Assembly: GCF_027587195.1 (NCBI RefSeq) | Contig: NZ_JAPDDP010000039.1 | Location: forward strand, 1-64,000 | Length of the DNA stretch: 64,000 nt | Reading direction: 5' to 3' | DNA from: Solirubrobacter phytolaccae | Lineage (GTDB): Bacteria > Actinomycetota > Thermoleophilia > Solirubrobacterales > Solirubrobacteraceae | In this document: in pieces, positions 9,201 through 17,072 of the stretch | Numbering within the stretch: position 1 is the stretch's first letter | Layout of the letters: every line of letters begins with the position of its first letter | Translations under genes and position numbers: made by a program | The notes under the pieces: model-generated | Told to the model about the DNA's origin: nothing | What the model saw: only the letters and a program-made list of their open reading frames with translations | The model's database searches: none

Positions 9201-10341
9201 GTGCGACCAGCGGTCCGGCCTTGTACGTCGTGCGCAGGAACTGGACTGGTACGAAATGGTTGTACGTGAAGTTCGACGCTTTGCGGAGCGGCGTGCCCTC
9301 CGGGAAACCGACCGTCATCACGATCAGCCCGATCAGCACCAGGCCGAGCGCGAACGGCGCGAAGCGCTGCCCCCGGGTGCGCGAGAAGCTCGCGAGCGCC
9401 AGCGCGGGCACGAGCGTTCCGGCCAGCACGACCGGCAGCCCGAACAGCAGCAGGGCCCCGCCGCCGAAGTACGGCCGCAGCTCGCCGCTGTACCCGACGC
9501 CCAGATACGAGATCCAGTACCCCATCAGCCGCAGCGACTCCGGCAGCGAGGTCGTCGACCAGATCGTCCCGGGCTGCTCGGTGAAGCGCAGGAAGTCCAC
9601 GCCGTAGGCCGACTGCACGAGCAGCGGCATCACCCACCAAGCCGACGCAAACGCGGTCGCGATCCCCGTGCGCCAGCCGAACGACCACAGCGCCCGCGGC
9701 CGCACGGCACCCGTCCACCACAGGTACAGCCCGAGCAGCACCGGCCCGAGCAGCACCCACGCGGTCACAGCCGCGTTCACGCCGCCGCCGGACGCGGTCA
9801 CGATCAGCGCGAACGCCGCCGGCCAGCGCCATCCGCGCGCGAGCAACCCACGCCGGACCGCGACCAGCAGCCACGGCAGCGCCGCGTAGCCGAGCAGCGT
9901 GATCGACGTGCGCGCCGTGAACACCACGACGTACGGGTTCAGCAGGAACAGCAGTCCGGCGACCACGTGCGGCAGTCCGCGCGTCGGGCCGACCAGCTCG
10001 TCCATCAGGCGCACGGCGCCCCACGCCGCCAGCGCGAGGATCAGCGCCAGCCACAGCCGCTGCACGAGCCACGGCGCGCCGCCCAGCGCGTGCCCGAGCG
10101 CGAAGAACGGCCCCATCGGGAACAGGTAGCCGCCGTACTGCCCGCCCTGGACGTGCCCGAGATCCCCCGTCGACGACCACGCGGACGCCACGTCGGCCAG
10201 GAACCCGGCCGGATCGACGTGCAGATCGATCTTCGTGTCCGACGACGCCTTCCCCGGCCGCTGGAGCAGCGAGATGAGCAGCGCGAGCGCCGCCAGAGCA
10301 GCGGGAAGGAACCGACCTCGGGACACGAGGCGGGTGAGCAT
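6121..10341 (-). CDS. AftD-like alpha-(1->3)-arabinofuranosyltransferase
   Basis: A very large membrane protein of about 1406 residues, matching the length of mycobacterial AftD. The N-terminal GT-C region (DUF3367) contains DTKIDLHVDPAGFL and GGYLFPMGPFFALG, both close to AftD, and roughly ten membrane helices up to residue 430. The extracytoplasmic middle holds two F5/8-type-C-like carbohydrate-binding stretches (around FAALDGNPATHWQ and RASSAFDGIAREWLG). The C terminus returns to the membrane with about four helices. AftD adds branching arabinose to arabinogalactan/LAM; here the acceptor polymer is unknown. I start at ATG 10339-10341, 15 codons inside a longer frame, where the first helix begins. 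Confidence 0.82.
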   Translation of the reverse strand: MLTRLVSRGRFLPAALAALALLISLLQRPGKASSDTKIDLHVDPAGFLADVASAWSSTGDLGHVQGGQYGGYLFPMGPFFALGHALGGAPWLVQRLWLALILALAAWGAVRLMDELVGPTRGLPHVVAGLLFLLNPYVVVFTARTSITLLGYAALPWLLVAVRRGLLARGWRWPAAFALIVTASGGGVNAAVTAWVLLGPVLLGLYLWWTGAVRPRALWSFGWRTGIATAFASAWWVMPLLVQSAYGVDFLRFTEQPGTIWSTTSLPESLRLMGYWISYLGVGYSGELRPYFGGGALLLFGLPVVLAGTLVPALALASFSRTRGQRFAPFALGLVLIGLIVMTVGFPEGTPLRKASNFTYNHFVPVQFLRTTYKAGPLVALGVAVLAGLAATKPRAVVFVALAIVACWPLARGRALDDQLLWDRIPSAWQDAADHVDANAGDGRAVVLPGQLYAYYDWGGTIDPILPTLADKPVATRNAVGYADLHATDLLWTVDALVQQRRAVPGQLDPLLDLLGARVVVAGADDDRSRSGAAPAAEAADVLDQLGGPVAAWGERRPRPRATGTLGDPRELPAVRAWDRPMAPGLVRVEPEQPPLVVDGSAEGLAALAAFEGDHVETVASGSETAAGGDDDVAGSEGAAGGAAAAAGLSRGGLAYAADLSPRAIAAASEVVITDSNRRRVLVPSRLAQNAGPVLAASEEPSVDAAVLNPFPDRGAAAQTVAVYDGIEAVTAPSSPGFPQFPENRPFAALDGNPATHWQADRALTPDRHTLTVTFDAPRDVKTLELLPYNDRRATVTAVEVQGRHFAAKAGWNRLDVGLRGVKTLTVRIAAVRKPTGPTAGAGGIRELRIAGLQVREALRVPTIAEDALKGSDTALTYLFQRTTGDDPFRRTPKRGPSGAALVRDRLDGETGLSRVFSPPSARAWTLDGWANAAPAAPDEAFDRLVGIRGTFRSSGRFEGRPEYRASSAFDGIAREWLGAWLEGRPAWIEWAAGQRTVRRLTLMPVGGVRRPTSVRLIVDGNPSPVLPVTDNVVELPRPVTGSRFRLEILRAVGDTAAARERRAVGIAEILGAGVTVEPRLSGPLPDDCLLAGTVAGKPIRLRAVGTIEDLDAGQPVRVTGCETVALPAGEARLELPAGVLAPYLLRLRSGSSAALASPGRVVDPGTAGHDGSRDGIRLSLTEPARLVLAESYTRGRRATCDGEDLGEPEIGAAFGTSWRVPATCKTAAITFAPNRTVKAGYAVSLLAILILIGALFRRGNVWSVEETPSREAPTARLSARRAALIAVPAALALGFVFAARATPLFAVLVFLVLYRGVGAKHLAAAGGAILVVAVPLLTVLIRPENRGGFNPEYPADRIVVHWVAVAGVTLLLLALVRELLSRASGRRAPGPAAPPSAAAPPPPAP

Positions 10342-10366
10342 AGGCGGGCCGCCGCCGCGCGAGCCG

Positions 10367-10463
10367 CACTCGCCGCCCCGCCCCACTCGCCCGCTCCCCG
10401 CCCGCCCCCACTCGCCGCCCCGCGCCCACTCGCCCCCGCGCGGCCTCGCCCCACTCGCGGCCC
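10367..10463. repeat. 42-43 base imperfect tandem repeat with CACTCGC core
   Basis: CACTCGC occurs at 10367, 10384, 10409, 10427 and 10452, with alternating spacings of 17, 25, 18 and 25 bases. The pattern is a tandem unit of 42-43 bases with two cores each, about 2.3 copies. It fills the divergent region between the AftD-like gene and the O-antigen-ligase-type gene. It could bind a regulator or be a slipped-strand expansion in C-rich DNA. Confidence 0.6.
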
Positions 10464-10495
10464 GCCGGATCGGCCCGTCCCTCCGCGCGGCCGGA

Positions 10496-10501
10496 TACGC
10501 T
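10496..10501 (+). promoter_or_regulatory. putative -10 hexamer of the O-antigen-ligase-type gene
   Basis: TACGCT lies 10 bases before the ATG at 10512. The same hexamer precedes two other genes in the window at similar distances (22334 and 23710). No -35 is evident. The call is by pattern only. Confidence 0.4.
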
Positions 10502-10511
10502 GCGCGCCCGG

Positions 10512-11837
10512 ATGCGCCGACTCGCCGCCGCAGCGCTGCTCGCGCTTCCCGCGTTGCTGGCCTTCGGGCGGGGCGGCTACTTCGGGGTCACCCGGGTCCG
10601 GGTGGCGCTGCTCGCGTGTGTGCTGCTCGCCGTCGCGGCGTTCGTCGCGGAGCGTCCCCTCCCCCGCTCGCGCCACGGTCGGCTCGCGCTGGGCGGGCTC
10701 GCCGCGCTCACGGCGTGGACCGGCCTGAGCCTGCTGTGGGCACCCGTGCAGGGTCCCGCGTTCGCGGACTTCGAACGGCTGATCCTCTACACGGCGGCGT
10801 TCGGCGCGGGCATCGCGCTGTTCCGTGATTCCCGCTGGGTCGAGCCTGCGCTGCTGGGCACGATCGTCGCGACCGCGCTGTACGGGCTCTCGGAGCGCGT
10901 CCTGCCGTCCATCTTCGCGCTCGATGCGCTGCCGTCCGCCGACGACCGCCTCGCGCATCCGCTCACGTACTGGAACGGGCAGGGCGCGCTCGCCGCAATG
11001 GGGCTCGTGCTGGCGGCGGGCCTCGCCGCGCGTGGCCAGCGACTCGCGGTCGCCGCGGCGCCGATCCTCGGCCTCGACCTGTATCTCACGCTCTCCCGCG
11101 GGGCGATCGGCGCCGGGCTGGCTGGCCTGGCCGTGCTGGTCGCGCTGCAACCCACACGGGCGGGTCTTCGGGCGGCGCTCGTCGTCGTGGCCGGCGCGGC
11201 GCTGGCGAGCGCGGCCGCCCTCGCGCTCCCGGGCGTGCAGGACGTCGACGGCTCGACCGGACAGGGCATCGTGATGATCGCGGTGATCGCGGCGCTGTCG
11301 GCGGCCGCGTACTTCGCCATGCGCGCCGACGCCACGCCCGTCCCGCGCCTGCGCCCGCTCGCGACCGCGGCGCTCGTGGCCCTGCTCGCGGGCACGGTGA
11401 TCGCGGTGGCCACCAGCGGCAGCCAGGGCGCGGCCGGCTCGACCGAGGCCGGCCGACTGGTCAGCGTGCAGAGCAACCGGTATGCGTACTGGGAGGTCGC
11501 GGTCGACGTGTTCGCCGATCACCCGCTGCAGGGCGTCGGCTCGGGCGCGTTCGCGGTCGAGTGGCTCCAGCGGCGCGACATCGCGGAAGGCGTCAAGGAC
11601 GCCCACTCGCTCTACCTCGAGACCGCGGCGGAGCTGGGGATCGTCGGCCTGCTCGCGCTCGCGGCGTTCCTGGTCGGGATCGTCGGCGCCGCGCGCCGGC
11701 GCGGCGCCGAGCCCGCGATCATCGCCGCGCTCGTCGTGTTCGCGCTGCACGCGGGCCTGGACTGGGACTGGGAGTTGCCCGCGCTCGGCCTCACCGCGAT
11801 CCTGCTGGCGGCGAAGCTCCTCGCCGAGGCAGACTAG
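10512..11837 (+). CDS. O-antigen ligase/polymerase family membrane protein
   Basis: A 441-residue protein with about 11-12 membrane helices. The diagnostic part is the late periplasmic loop with NRYAYWEVAVDVFADHPLQG, GVGSGAF and DAHSLYLETAAELGIVG (residues 325-385), typical of the Wzy_C/WaaL family that polymerises or ligates lipid-linked glycans outside the membrane. It fits the surrounding block of glycosyltransferases, flippases and an acyltransferase. Whether it is polymerase (Wzy) or ligase (WaaL) cannot be told from sequence. The first codon follows a TACGCT hexamer by 10 bases, with no Shine-Dalgarno sequence. Confidence 0.82.
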   Translation: MRRLAAAALLALPALLAFGRGGYFGVTRVRVALLACVLLAVAAFVAERPLPRSRHGRLALGGLAALTAWTGLSLLWAPVQGPAFADFERLILYTAAFGAGIALFRDSRWVEPALLGTIVATALYGLSERVLPSIFALDALPSADDRLAHPLTYWNGQGALAAMGLVLAAGLAARGQRLAVAAAPILGLDLYLTLSRGAIGAGLAGLAVLVALQPTRAGLRAALVVVAGAALASAAALALPGVQDVDGSTGQGIVMIAVIAALSAAAYFAMRADATPVPRLRPLATAALVALLAGTVIAVATSGSQGAAGSTEAGRLVSVQSNRYAYWEVAVDVFADHPLQGVGSGAFAVEWLQRRDIAEGVKDAHSLYLETAAELGIVGLLALAAFLVGIVGAARRRGAEPAIIAALVVFALHAGLDWDWELPALGLTAILLAAKLLAEAD

Positions 11838-12001
11838 TGTCACGATTCAGAAGTTCGCGGGCACCTAGCGGACGTCTCGCCGCGCCTGGCGGCCGCCGGC
11901 GATCCCGCACGTACACCCGGTATGCGCTGGAATCACCGCCGGACCCAGCCACGACGATCGGGCCCGCTATGCGCACGCCAACTTCCGACTCGCGACACTA
12001 G
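11834..12001. repeat. 168-base element with imperfect terminal inverted repeats (MITE-like)
   Basis: The left arm 11834-11859 starts CTAGTGTCACGATTCAGAAG; the right arm 11976-12001 is its inverse with 22 of 26 matches. Weaker complementarity continues inward for about 15 more bases. The ends are CTAGTGTC and GACACTAG. It contains the stop codon of the O-antigen-ligase-type gene and ends 4 bases before the acyltransferase GTG, filling the whole intergenic space. No coding potential is convincing. It may be a miniature mobile element or a regulatory dyad. Confidence 0.6.
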
Positions 12002-12005
12002 GCCT

Positions 12006-13208
12006 GTGCCGCCCCAGGCCGTCACCCCGCCGCCGGGCAACCCGCGCTTCCCGCTGCTCGACCCGCTGCGGGCGATCGCTGCGATCTTCGTCGTCGTGAC
12101 GCACACGACGCAGCTGGGCGGCTTCAACGCGGGCGAGTTCCTCGGCGCCTGGACCGCGCGACTGGACAGCGGCGTCGCGATCTTCTTCGTGCTGTCGGCG
12201 TTCCTGCTCTACCGGCCGTTCGTGCGCGCGCGGCTCGACGGGCGCGCGCCCGTCAAGGTCGGGCGCTACGCGTGGCGGCGCGCCCTGCGGATCCTGCCCG
12301 CGTACTGGCTGGCGGTGGTCATCCTCGGCCTGCTCGATCCCGACCGCAACCCGGGGCTCTTCGGCGAGCACTGGTGGGTGTACTGGGGGCTGCTGCAGAG
12401 CTGGAGCGAGCACACGATCATCAACGGGATCGGCGTGGCGTGGAGCCTGTCGGTCGAGGCCGCGTTCTACGTGCTGCTGCCGGTCTACGCGGCGCTCATG
12501 GCGCGGCTGCTGCGGGGCCGTGACCGTGACACGCAGGCCCGCCTCGAGCTGCTGATCCTGGCGGGGAGCGCCGTGCTTGCGCTCATCGTGCGGGCGATCG
12601 TCGCGTCCTTTGACCCCCACGGTCCGTTCGGCAACCAGCTGCCGGGCACGTGGCTGTGGTTCACCGGCGGGCTCGTGCTGGCCGTGACGAGCGCCTGGGG
12701 CGTGCAGTCGCGGGCCGTGCGCTTCGCCGCCGAGCGGCCACTCGCCTGCTGGGGGCTCGCGTTCGCGTGCCTGACGGCGTCCGCGTGGGCGATCGGCATG
12801 CCGCGCGACCCGTTCTCGCCCGACATCAGCAACGCGAGCCTGCAGCTCAAGCACCTGCTGTACGCGGGGATGGCGTTCTTCCTGGTCGCGCCGATGGTGT
12901 TCCATGACGGCCGCCGCTCGCTCCCGACGATGCTGCTCTCCACGCGCCTGCTGGCGTGGCTCGGGCTCGTCTCGTACGGGATCTTCCTCTGGCACCAGAC
13001 GTTCGTGTTCGAGTTCCTGGACACGCGCGTGTGGCCGCCCGTGGCCGGAATGGCGCTCTACACGGTGCTCGTGATCGCGGCGGCGACGGCCTGCGCCGCC
13101 GCCTCGTACTACTTGGTCGAGCGGCCGCTGCTGCGCTTCAAGGAGCCGACGGGCGGCGCCAGGACGCGCACCCGCGCGCAGGCCGTCGCGGCCAAGTCCG
13201 AGTCGTAG
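12006..13208 (+). CDS. acyltransferase family 3 membrane protein (OafA/YrhL type)
   Basis: The protein has about 400 residues. It begins with the family signature LLDPLRAIAAIFVVVTHTTQ, whose His is the expected catalytic residue, and has about ten membrane helices. FFVLSAFLLYRPF and WSLSVEAAFYVLLP are further landmarks of acyltransferase_3 proteins, which O-acetylate or acylate surface sugars. The final segment ASYYLVERPLLRF is the usual end of the fold. GTG 12006-12008 is chosen because upstream in-frame sequence is part of the inverted-repeat element and not family-like. The 3' end overlaps a convergent gene by 100 bases. Confidence 0.85.
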   Translation: MPPQAVTPPPGNPRFPLLDPLRAIAAIFVVVTHTTQLGGFNAGEFLGAWTARLDSGVAIFFVLSAFLLYRPFVRARLDGRAPVKVGRYAWRRALRILPAYWLAVVILGLLDPDRNPGLFGEHWWVYWGLLQSWSEHTIINGIGVAWSLSVEAAFYVLLPVYAALMARLLRGRDRDTQARLELLILAGSAVLALIVRAIVASFDPHGPFGNQLPGTWLWFTGGLVLAVTSAWGVQSRAVRFAAERPLACWGLAFACLTASAWAIGMPRDPFSPDISNASLQLKHLLYAGMAFFLVAPMVFHDGRRSLPTMLLSTRLLAWLGLVSYGIFLWHQTFVFEFLDTRVWPPVAGMALYTVLVIAAATACAAASYYLVERPLLRFKEPTGGARTRTRAQAVAAKSES

Positions 13209-13528
13209 CGCTTCGCGACGCTGCACAGGAGCTGGAACGCGCGGGCGTTCTCGGGCTCCTGCTCGGTGACGGTGACGATCCGGGCGCCCGCCTGCTCGAA
13301 GCGGCCCGCGCGCGCCTCGGCGATCGCGAGGTCCAGCGCGGGCGTGGTGTCCGGGTTCCACTTGGTCGCCGTGGCGAGATCAGCCTGCGCGTCGGCGAGC
13401 CGCTGCGGGTTCGGGTCGGCGAGGGCGGCGCCGGTGATCCGGTCGGCCGCGCGGGCGCCGCGCTCCTGCACGACGAGGAAGCCGGCGCCGGCGAGGGCGA
13501 GCACGGCGACGAGGATCCGGGCGAGCAT
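13109..13528 (-). CDS. small membrane-anchored TPR-like protein
   Basis: The protein has about 139 residues. One N-terminal helix (MLARILVAVLALAGAGFLVV) is followed by a mostly helical soluble region with Ala/Asp-rich repeats such as LADAQADLATATKWNPDTTPALDLAIAEA (given here as a region, residues 43-72) that look like degenerate tetratricopeptide units. A single anchor plus TPR-like repeats suggests a scaffold for an envelope complex, but no partner is evident. It overlaps the acyltransferase gene by 100 bases at the 3' ends and is divergent from the cupin gene with a 21-base gap. Confidence 0.55.
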   Translation of the reverse strand: MLARILVAVLALAGAGFLVVQERGARAADRITGAALADPNPQRLADAQADLATATKWNPDTTPALDLAIAEARAGRFEQAGARIVTVTEQEPENARAFQLLCSVAKRYDSDLAATACARVRVLAPPVGSLKRSSGRSTK

Positions 13529-13549
13529 TCCGTGCAAGTATCGCGGGTC

Positions 13550-14032
13550 ATGAGGGGCGATCCGAATGTGTTCGAGCCGGAGTGGCAGGAGGGCACGCCG
13601 CCGGGGCTGAAAGGGCTGATGGTCGGCGCCGCCGCGGGCGCGACCGAGCTGGGCGCGACCGTCTACGAGCTCGAGCCCGGTGTGGCCGTCTCGCCCTACC
13701 ACGTGCATCACGGCAACGAGGAGCTGCTCGTCGTGCTGCGCGGGCGGGTCTCGCTGCGGACGCCCGACGGCGACCGTGAGCTGGAGCCGGGCGCCGTCGT
13801 CGCGTTCCCGCGCGGGCCCGACGGGGCGCACCGGGTGGCGGCGGGCGCCGAGTCGGCACGCGTCCTGGTCATCTCGACCATGCACTTCCCGGAAGTCGCC
13901 GAGCACGTGTCCACCGGCACGACGCTCACCATGACCTCGCCCGGTGAGGGCAAGGCGTTCGGCGCCGACGGCGAGCGGCCGTTCCTCGACCTCTACCGCG
14001 AGGCGATGGAGCGCGACGCGAGCACGTCGTAG
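13550..14032 (+). CDS. cupin-domain protein
   Basis: The protein has about 160 residues and a single beta-barrel cupin fold. Motif 1 is visible as SPYHVHHGNEELLVVLRGRV (two His and a Glu, the usual metal ligands, near residues 47-55), and motif 2 as AFPRGPDGAHRV near residue 85, with His retained. The family covers enzymes and sugar- or ligand-binding proteins; the substrate here is not predictable. It sits alone between two minus-strand genes and its last 40 bases overlap the end of the GT-C gene. Confidence 0.75.
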   Translation: MRGDPNVFEPEWQEGTPPGLKGLMVGAAAGATELGATVYELEPGVAVSPYHVHHGNEELLVVLRGRVSLRTPDGDRELEPGAVVAFPRGPDGAHRVAAGAESARVLVISTMHFPEVAEHVSTGTTLTMTSPGEGKAFGADGERPFLDLYREAMERDASTS

Positions 14033-15561
14033 TACCCGTAGCGCGCTCTGAGCGTGTAGTTCGCGTCGATGTACTCGTCCAGCGCGCGTGAGCCGCTCGG
14101 GCGGCCTCTCGCGTTGGGCTCACGGCTCGCCGAGGCGGGATCGGTCCAGCGGATGATCACGCGCGGCCGTGTCTGCCGGAGCTTGGCGACGATCGCCGCT
14201 TGTTCGTCTGGCTTGGCCTGCAGGAGCACGTCGCGGCGCAGCACGTTCGGGCGGTCCGTCAGGCGGTGCAGCAGCGGGTTGGAGAAGCTGACGAGGTCGC
14301 TCCTTCGCGGCGCCACGTAGATCGGCTCGCCGGGTGGGACGAGCTCGTGGACGAGCGCGATCGTCTTCGTGAGCGCCTCGGCCTCCTCGGGTGGGATGCG
14401 CACGGAGTCGAAGGCGACGAGGTCCGGGGGTCTGAGCAGGGCCGACGCGCGGTTCCCGACACCCACCGCGATCAGGATGGCGAGCAGCGCGGCTCCGAGC
14501 AGTCGCGGACGGATCACCGCCGCGAGCCCCGCGGCAACGACGAGCAACCCCTGCGCGTGCTCCAGGTCCGCCCGCGAGAGGAAGTAGATCGCCGCGCCCG
14601 CGCCCAGCACGACGAGCCCGACCGCCCGCCGCTGCACCGCCGCGACCACCAGGACGATCAGCGCCCCGTACGGCGCGAGCCACTGCAGGAAGTCCTTCGC
14701 GTCGCCACCGGGGAACCCGTCCGGGAACGGCAACCGCCAGTACTCCCCGTCCCGCGTGGCCTGCACGACGAGCGCATCCCACACCGTGCCGGGCCCGGCC
14801 GCGACGATGAACGGCGCGTACAACGCGAGCCCGACGAGGGCCGCGCTGACGAGCGTGACGACTGCGGCCCGCGGCCCGCTCGTCGTCGCGACGTCGCCGC
14901 CCGCCGCCACGCCACGTCCGGCCGCGGCGTTGTCGCCCACCGCCGCTCCACGCCCCGCCGCCCTCTCGCGGTCGCGGCGCTCCGCCACGAACACGGCGGC
15001 GGCCGCCAGCGCGGCGATCGCGCCGACGTCCGGGCGCCAGAACGCGGCCAGCGCGGCCAACGCGCCGGCCCAGGCGGGTCTGCCGCGCGTGGCCAGGAAG
15101 ACCGCGCCGAGTGCGAAGGCCAGCGCCGGTGCGGTCGGGTTCGCGCTCGTCGGCTGCGCGGCGGTCACCGCGGCCGCCAGCCAGGCGGGAAGCGCCCAGC
15201 GCGGCCGCGCATTCCGCACGAGCGCCCAGATCAGCACCGCGGCGGTCGCGTCCGCGGCCACTCGGAAGATGCGCCAGGAGAGCAGCGAGTCGCCGAGCGC
15301 GAGCTGCGCCAGCGGCTGGCCGGGTCCGTAGGCCCAGCCGAAGTCGCGCCACGGCCACTGTCCGTCCGCGATGCGCGACGCGGCCTGCAGCAGCACGCCC
15401 TCGTCGAGCGGACCGAGGTAGCGGCGGGCCGTGAAGCCGCTGATCAACGCTGCCGCCACCCACAGCAGGACGACGCGCCAGGGCGCCGCGCCGTCGCTCC
15501 ACGACCGCCCGCCCGGCCACGCAGCGCGCCACGTCCCGCCGGTCTCTCGCGCCGCGCTCAC
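13993..15561 (-). CDS. GT-C type integral membrane glycosyltransferase
   Basis: The protein has about 522 residues with around ten membrane helices. An early extracytoplasmic loop carries LGPLDEGVLLQAASRIADG and DFGWAYGPGQPLAQLALG, the acidic loop and YGPG pattern of lipid-phosphate-sugar-dependent GT-C enzymes. The soluble C-terminal domain (about residue 380 on) has no clear assignment. GTG 15559-15561 overlaps the flippase stop as GTGA, so it is co-translated with that gene. It probably transfers a polyprenyl-phosphate sugar to the exported glycan. Confidence 0.72.
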   Translation of the reverse strand: MSAARETGGTWRAAWPGGRSWSDGAAPWRVVLLWVAAALISGFTARRYLGPLDEGVLLQAASRIADGQWPWRDFGWAYGPGQPLAQLALGDSLLSWRIFRVAADATAAVLIWALVRNARPRWALPAWLAAAVTAAQPTSANPTAPALAFALGAVFLATRGRPAWAGALAALAAFWRPDVGAIAALAAAAVFVAERRDRERAAGRGAAVGDNAAAGRGVAAGGDVATTSGPRAAVVTLVSAALVGLALYAPFIVAAGPGTVWDALVVQATRDGEYWRLPFPDGFPGGDAKDFLQWLAPYGALIVLVVAAVQRRAVGLVVLGAGAAIYFLSRADLEHAQGLLVVAAGLAAVIRPRLLGAALLAILIAVGVGNRASALLRPPDLVAFDSVRIPPEEAEALTKTIALVHELVPPGEPIYVAPRRSDLVSFSNPLLHRLTDRPNVLRRDVLLQAKPDEQAAIVAKLRQTRPRVIIRWTDPASASREPNARGRPSGSRALDEYIDANYTLRARYGYYDVLASRSIASR

Positions 15562-17018
15562 GTGGCCGGCCTCAGGTAGCCGCGGAGCTCGCCGAGGAGG
15601 TCGCCCTCGAGGCGTTTCGTCGCGATGGCCAGCGCGCCCAGCCAGAGCGCCAGCTCCACGGCCGCCTGCCACAGTGGCCGTTCTCCGCCCCAGAGCGCCA
15701 GGCGCAGCGCCACGACGGGCACGGTCGCGATTACCACCGGCACCGCCGCGCGCAAGGCCATGCCCAGCATCCTCGCGCCCGGCAGGAGCCGCCGCACGTA
15801 CACGGCGCGCACGACCAGGACGCACAGCGTGCAGCCGATCCGGCCGATCACGAAGCCCCACTCGTCCCAGAGCAGCGCGCCCGGAACCGCGAGCGCCGCG
15901 AACGACGCGCCGAACGCCAGCGACTCGACCGCCTGTGGCCAGGACTCGCCCCGCGCGCGGTAGAACGCGAACCACGAGTAGCCGACCTGCTGCAGCGCCA
16001 CGGCCACCGCGAGCCCGCCGAGCAGCACGATCGCGCCGCGCCACTCATCCCCCAGCACGAACACGATCAGGTCCGCGCCGAACAGCGCCAGCCCCGCGCC
16101 GAACGGGAACGCCCACATCAGCGTCAGCCGGTTCGCCTTCGCGAACAGCTCCTCGAGCACGTCCCCACGCTCGCGGACGCGCACGATCGCCGGATAGATC
16201 GTGGTCGCCAGGATCTGGTCGGCGCGGTCGGCGTACCGGGTCAGGGTCGCCGCGAGCGAGATGAAGCCCACGGCGACGATCCCGTCGCGCAACCCGAACA
16301 CCGCCAGCTGCCCATGCGCGACCAGCAGCGCGACGAGCGACGTGACGAACACGGGCCACGAGAACCGCAGGTAGCGCCGCGCGGCCTCCCGGTCCGGCCG
16401 CAGCCGCAACGCGTACGGCGAAGCGCGCCAGGCGGCGACCACCGCGACCAGGTTCCCCACGAACGGCCCGATCACCAGCGACCACACCCCCACGCCCGCG
16501 AGCAGCAGCGGCACCGCGACCGCCACCGTCCCCAGCGGCACGATCACCTGCAGCATGCGCAGCCGCACGTACTCCATGCGCTTGAAGAACACCCACTGCG
16601 GCGCCTGCAGCGCGAACGCCACCGGCAGATAGGTCACCGCGAGCGTGAGCCCGAGCAGCCGCGAGTCGTCATACACGGCGGCCAGCACCGGCGCGAGCGC
16701 CGCCACCGCCAGCGCGCCGAGCACCCCCAGCGCCAACTCGACCGTCAGCGCCCGCTGGAACTCGGCCTCCTCGTCGTCGGCGGCCGTCTGCACGAACGCC
16801 TCGTCGATCCCGACCCGCCGCAGCGCGACGATCGTCATCGCCGTCGTCGTGACGATCCCGTACAGGCCGATCGCATCCGGCCCGAGCAGCGCCGTCGCCA
16901 GCAGCCCTTGCAGCAGGACGAGCAGCTCGGCGCCGGACAGGAACGCGGCATTGACCACGCCGCCACGCGCCGTGCGCGCACGCAGGCCGGGCGAGTCCGA
17001 TCCGCGGCGCGGCGCCAT
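15558..17018 (-). CDS. polysaccharide flippase (Wzx/MATE-like)
   Basis: A 486-residue membrane protein with 12-14 helices. TARGGVVNAAFLSGAELLVL at the start, GPDAIGLYGIV and later RLRPDREAARRYLRFSWPVF match the polysaccharide biosynthesis/oligosaccharide flippase family. It presumably moves a lipid-linked glycan across the membrane. A second flippase domain exists in the fusion gene at 3128-5491, so the region may serve two glycans. A TAGCAT hexamer (17034 to 17029) lies 10 bases before the ATG. It is transcribed with the GT-C gene and divergent from the GT4 gene at 17073. Confidence 0.83.
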   Translation of the reverse strand: MAPRRGSDSPGLRARTARGGVVNAAFLSGAELLVLLQGLLATALLGPDAIGLYGIVTTTAMTIVALRRVGIDEAFVQTAADDEEAEFQRALTVELALGVLGALAVAALAPVLAAVYDDSRLLGLTLAVTYLPVAFALQAPQWVFFKRMEYVRLRMLQVIVPLGTVAVAVPLLLAGVGVWSLVIGPFVGNLVAVVAAWRASPYALRLRPDREAARRYLRFSWPVFVTSLVALLVAHGQLAVFGLRDGIVAVGFISLAATLTRYADRADQILATTIYPAIVRVRERGDVLEELFAKANRLTLMWAFPFGAGLALFGADLIVFVLGDEWRGAIVLLGGLAVAVALQQVGYSWFAFYRARGESWPQAVESLAFGASFAALAVPGALLWDEWGFVIGRIGCTLCVLVVRAVYVRRLLPGARMLGMALRAAVPVVIATVPVVALRLALWGGERPLWQAAVELALWLGALAIATKRLEGDLLGELRGYLRPAT

Positions 17019-17055
17019 GAGGGCAGCGATGCTAGTCGCGCGCTCCGACGAACCT

Positions 17056-17072
17056 AAAGGGCCTGGCCCTTT
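17056..17072. promoter_or_regulatory. perfect palindrome abutting a start codon
   Basis: AAAGGGCC-T-GGCCCTTT is a perfect 8-1-8 dyad whose last base directly precedes the ATG at 17073. It occupies the place of a ribosome binding site in the 54-base divergent region. As DNA it could be an operator; as RNA it would place the start codon at the foot of a hairpin. Confidence 0.5.

Noticed and set aside
10367-10458. CACTCGC repeats as a possible CRISPR array
   Set aside because: Units are only 7 conserved bases with C-rich, non-unique spacers; no cas genes nearby.
7357-10728. 1123-codon open frame opposite the AftD-like gene
   Set aside because: Composition dominated by Arg, Gln and Gly with no motif; the opposite strand has a complete recognisable protein.
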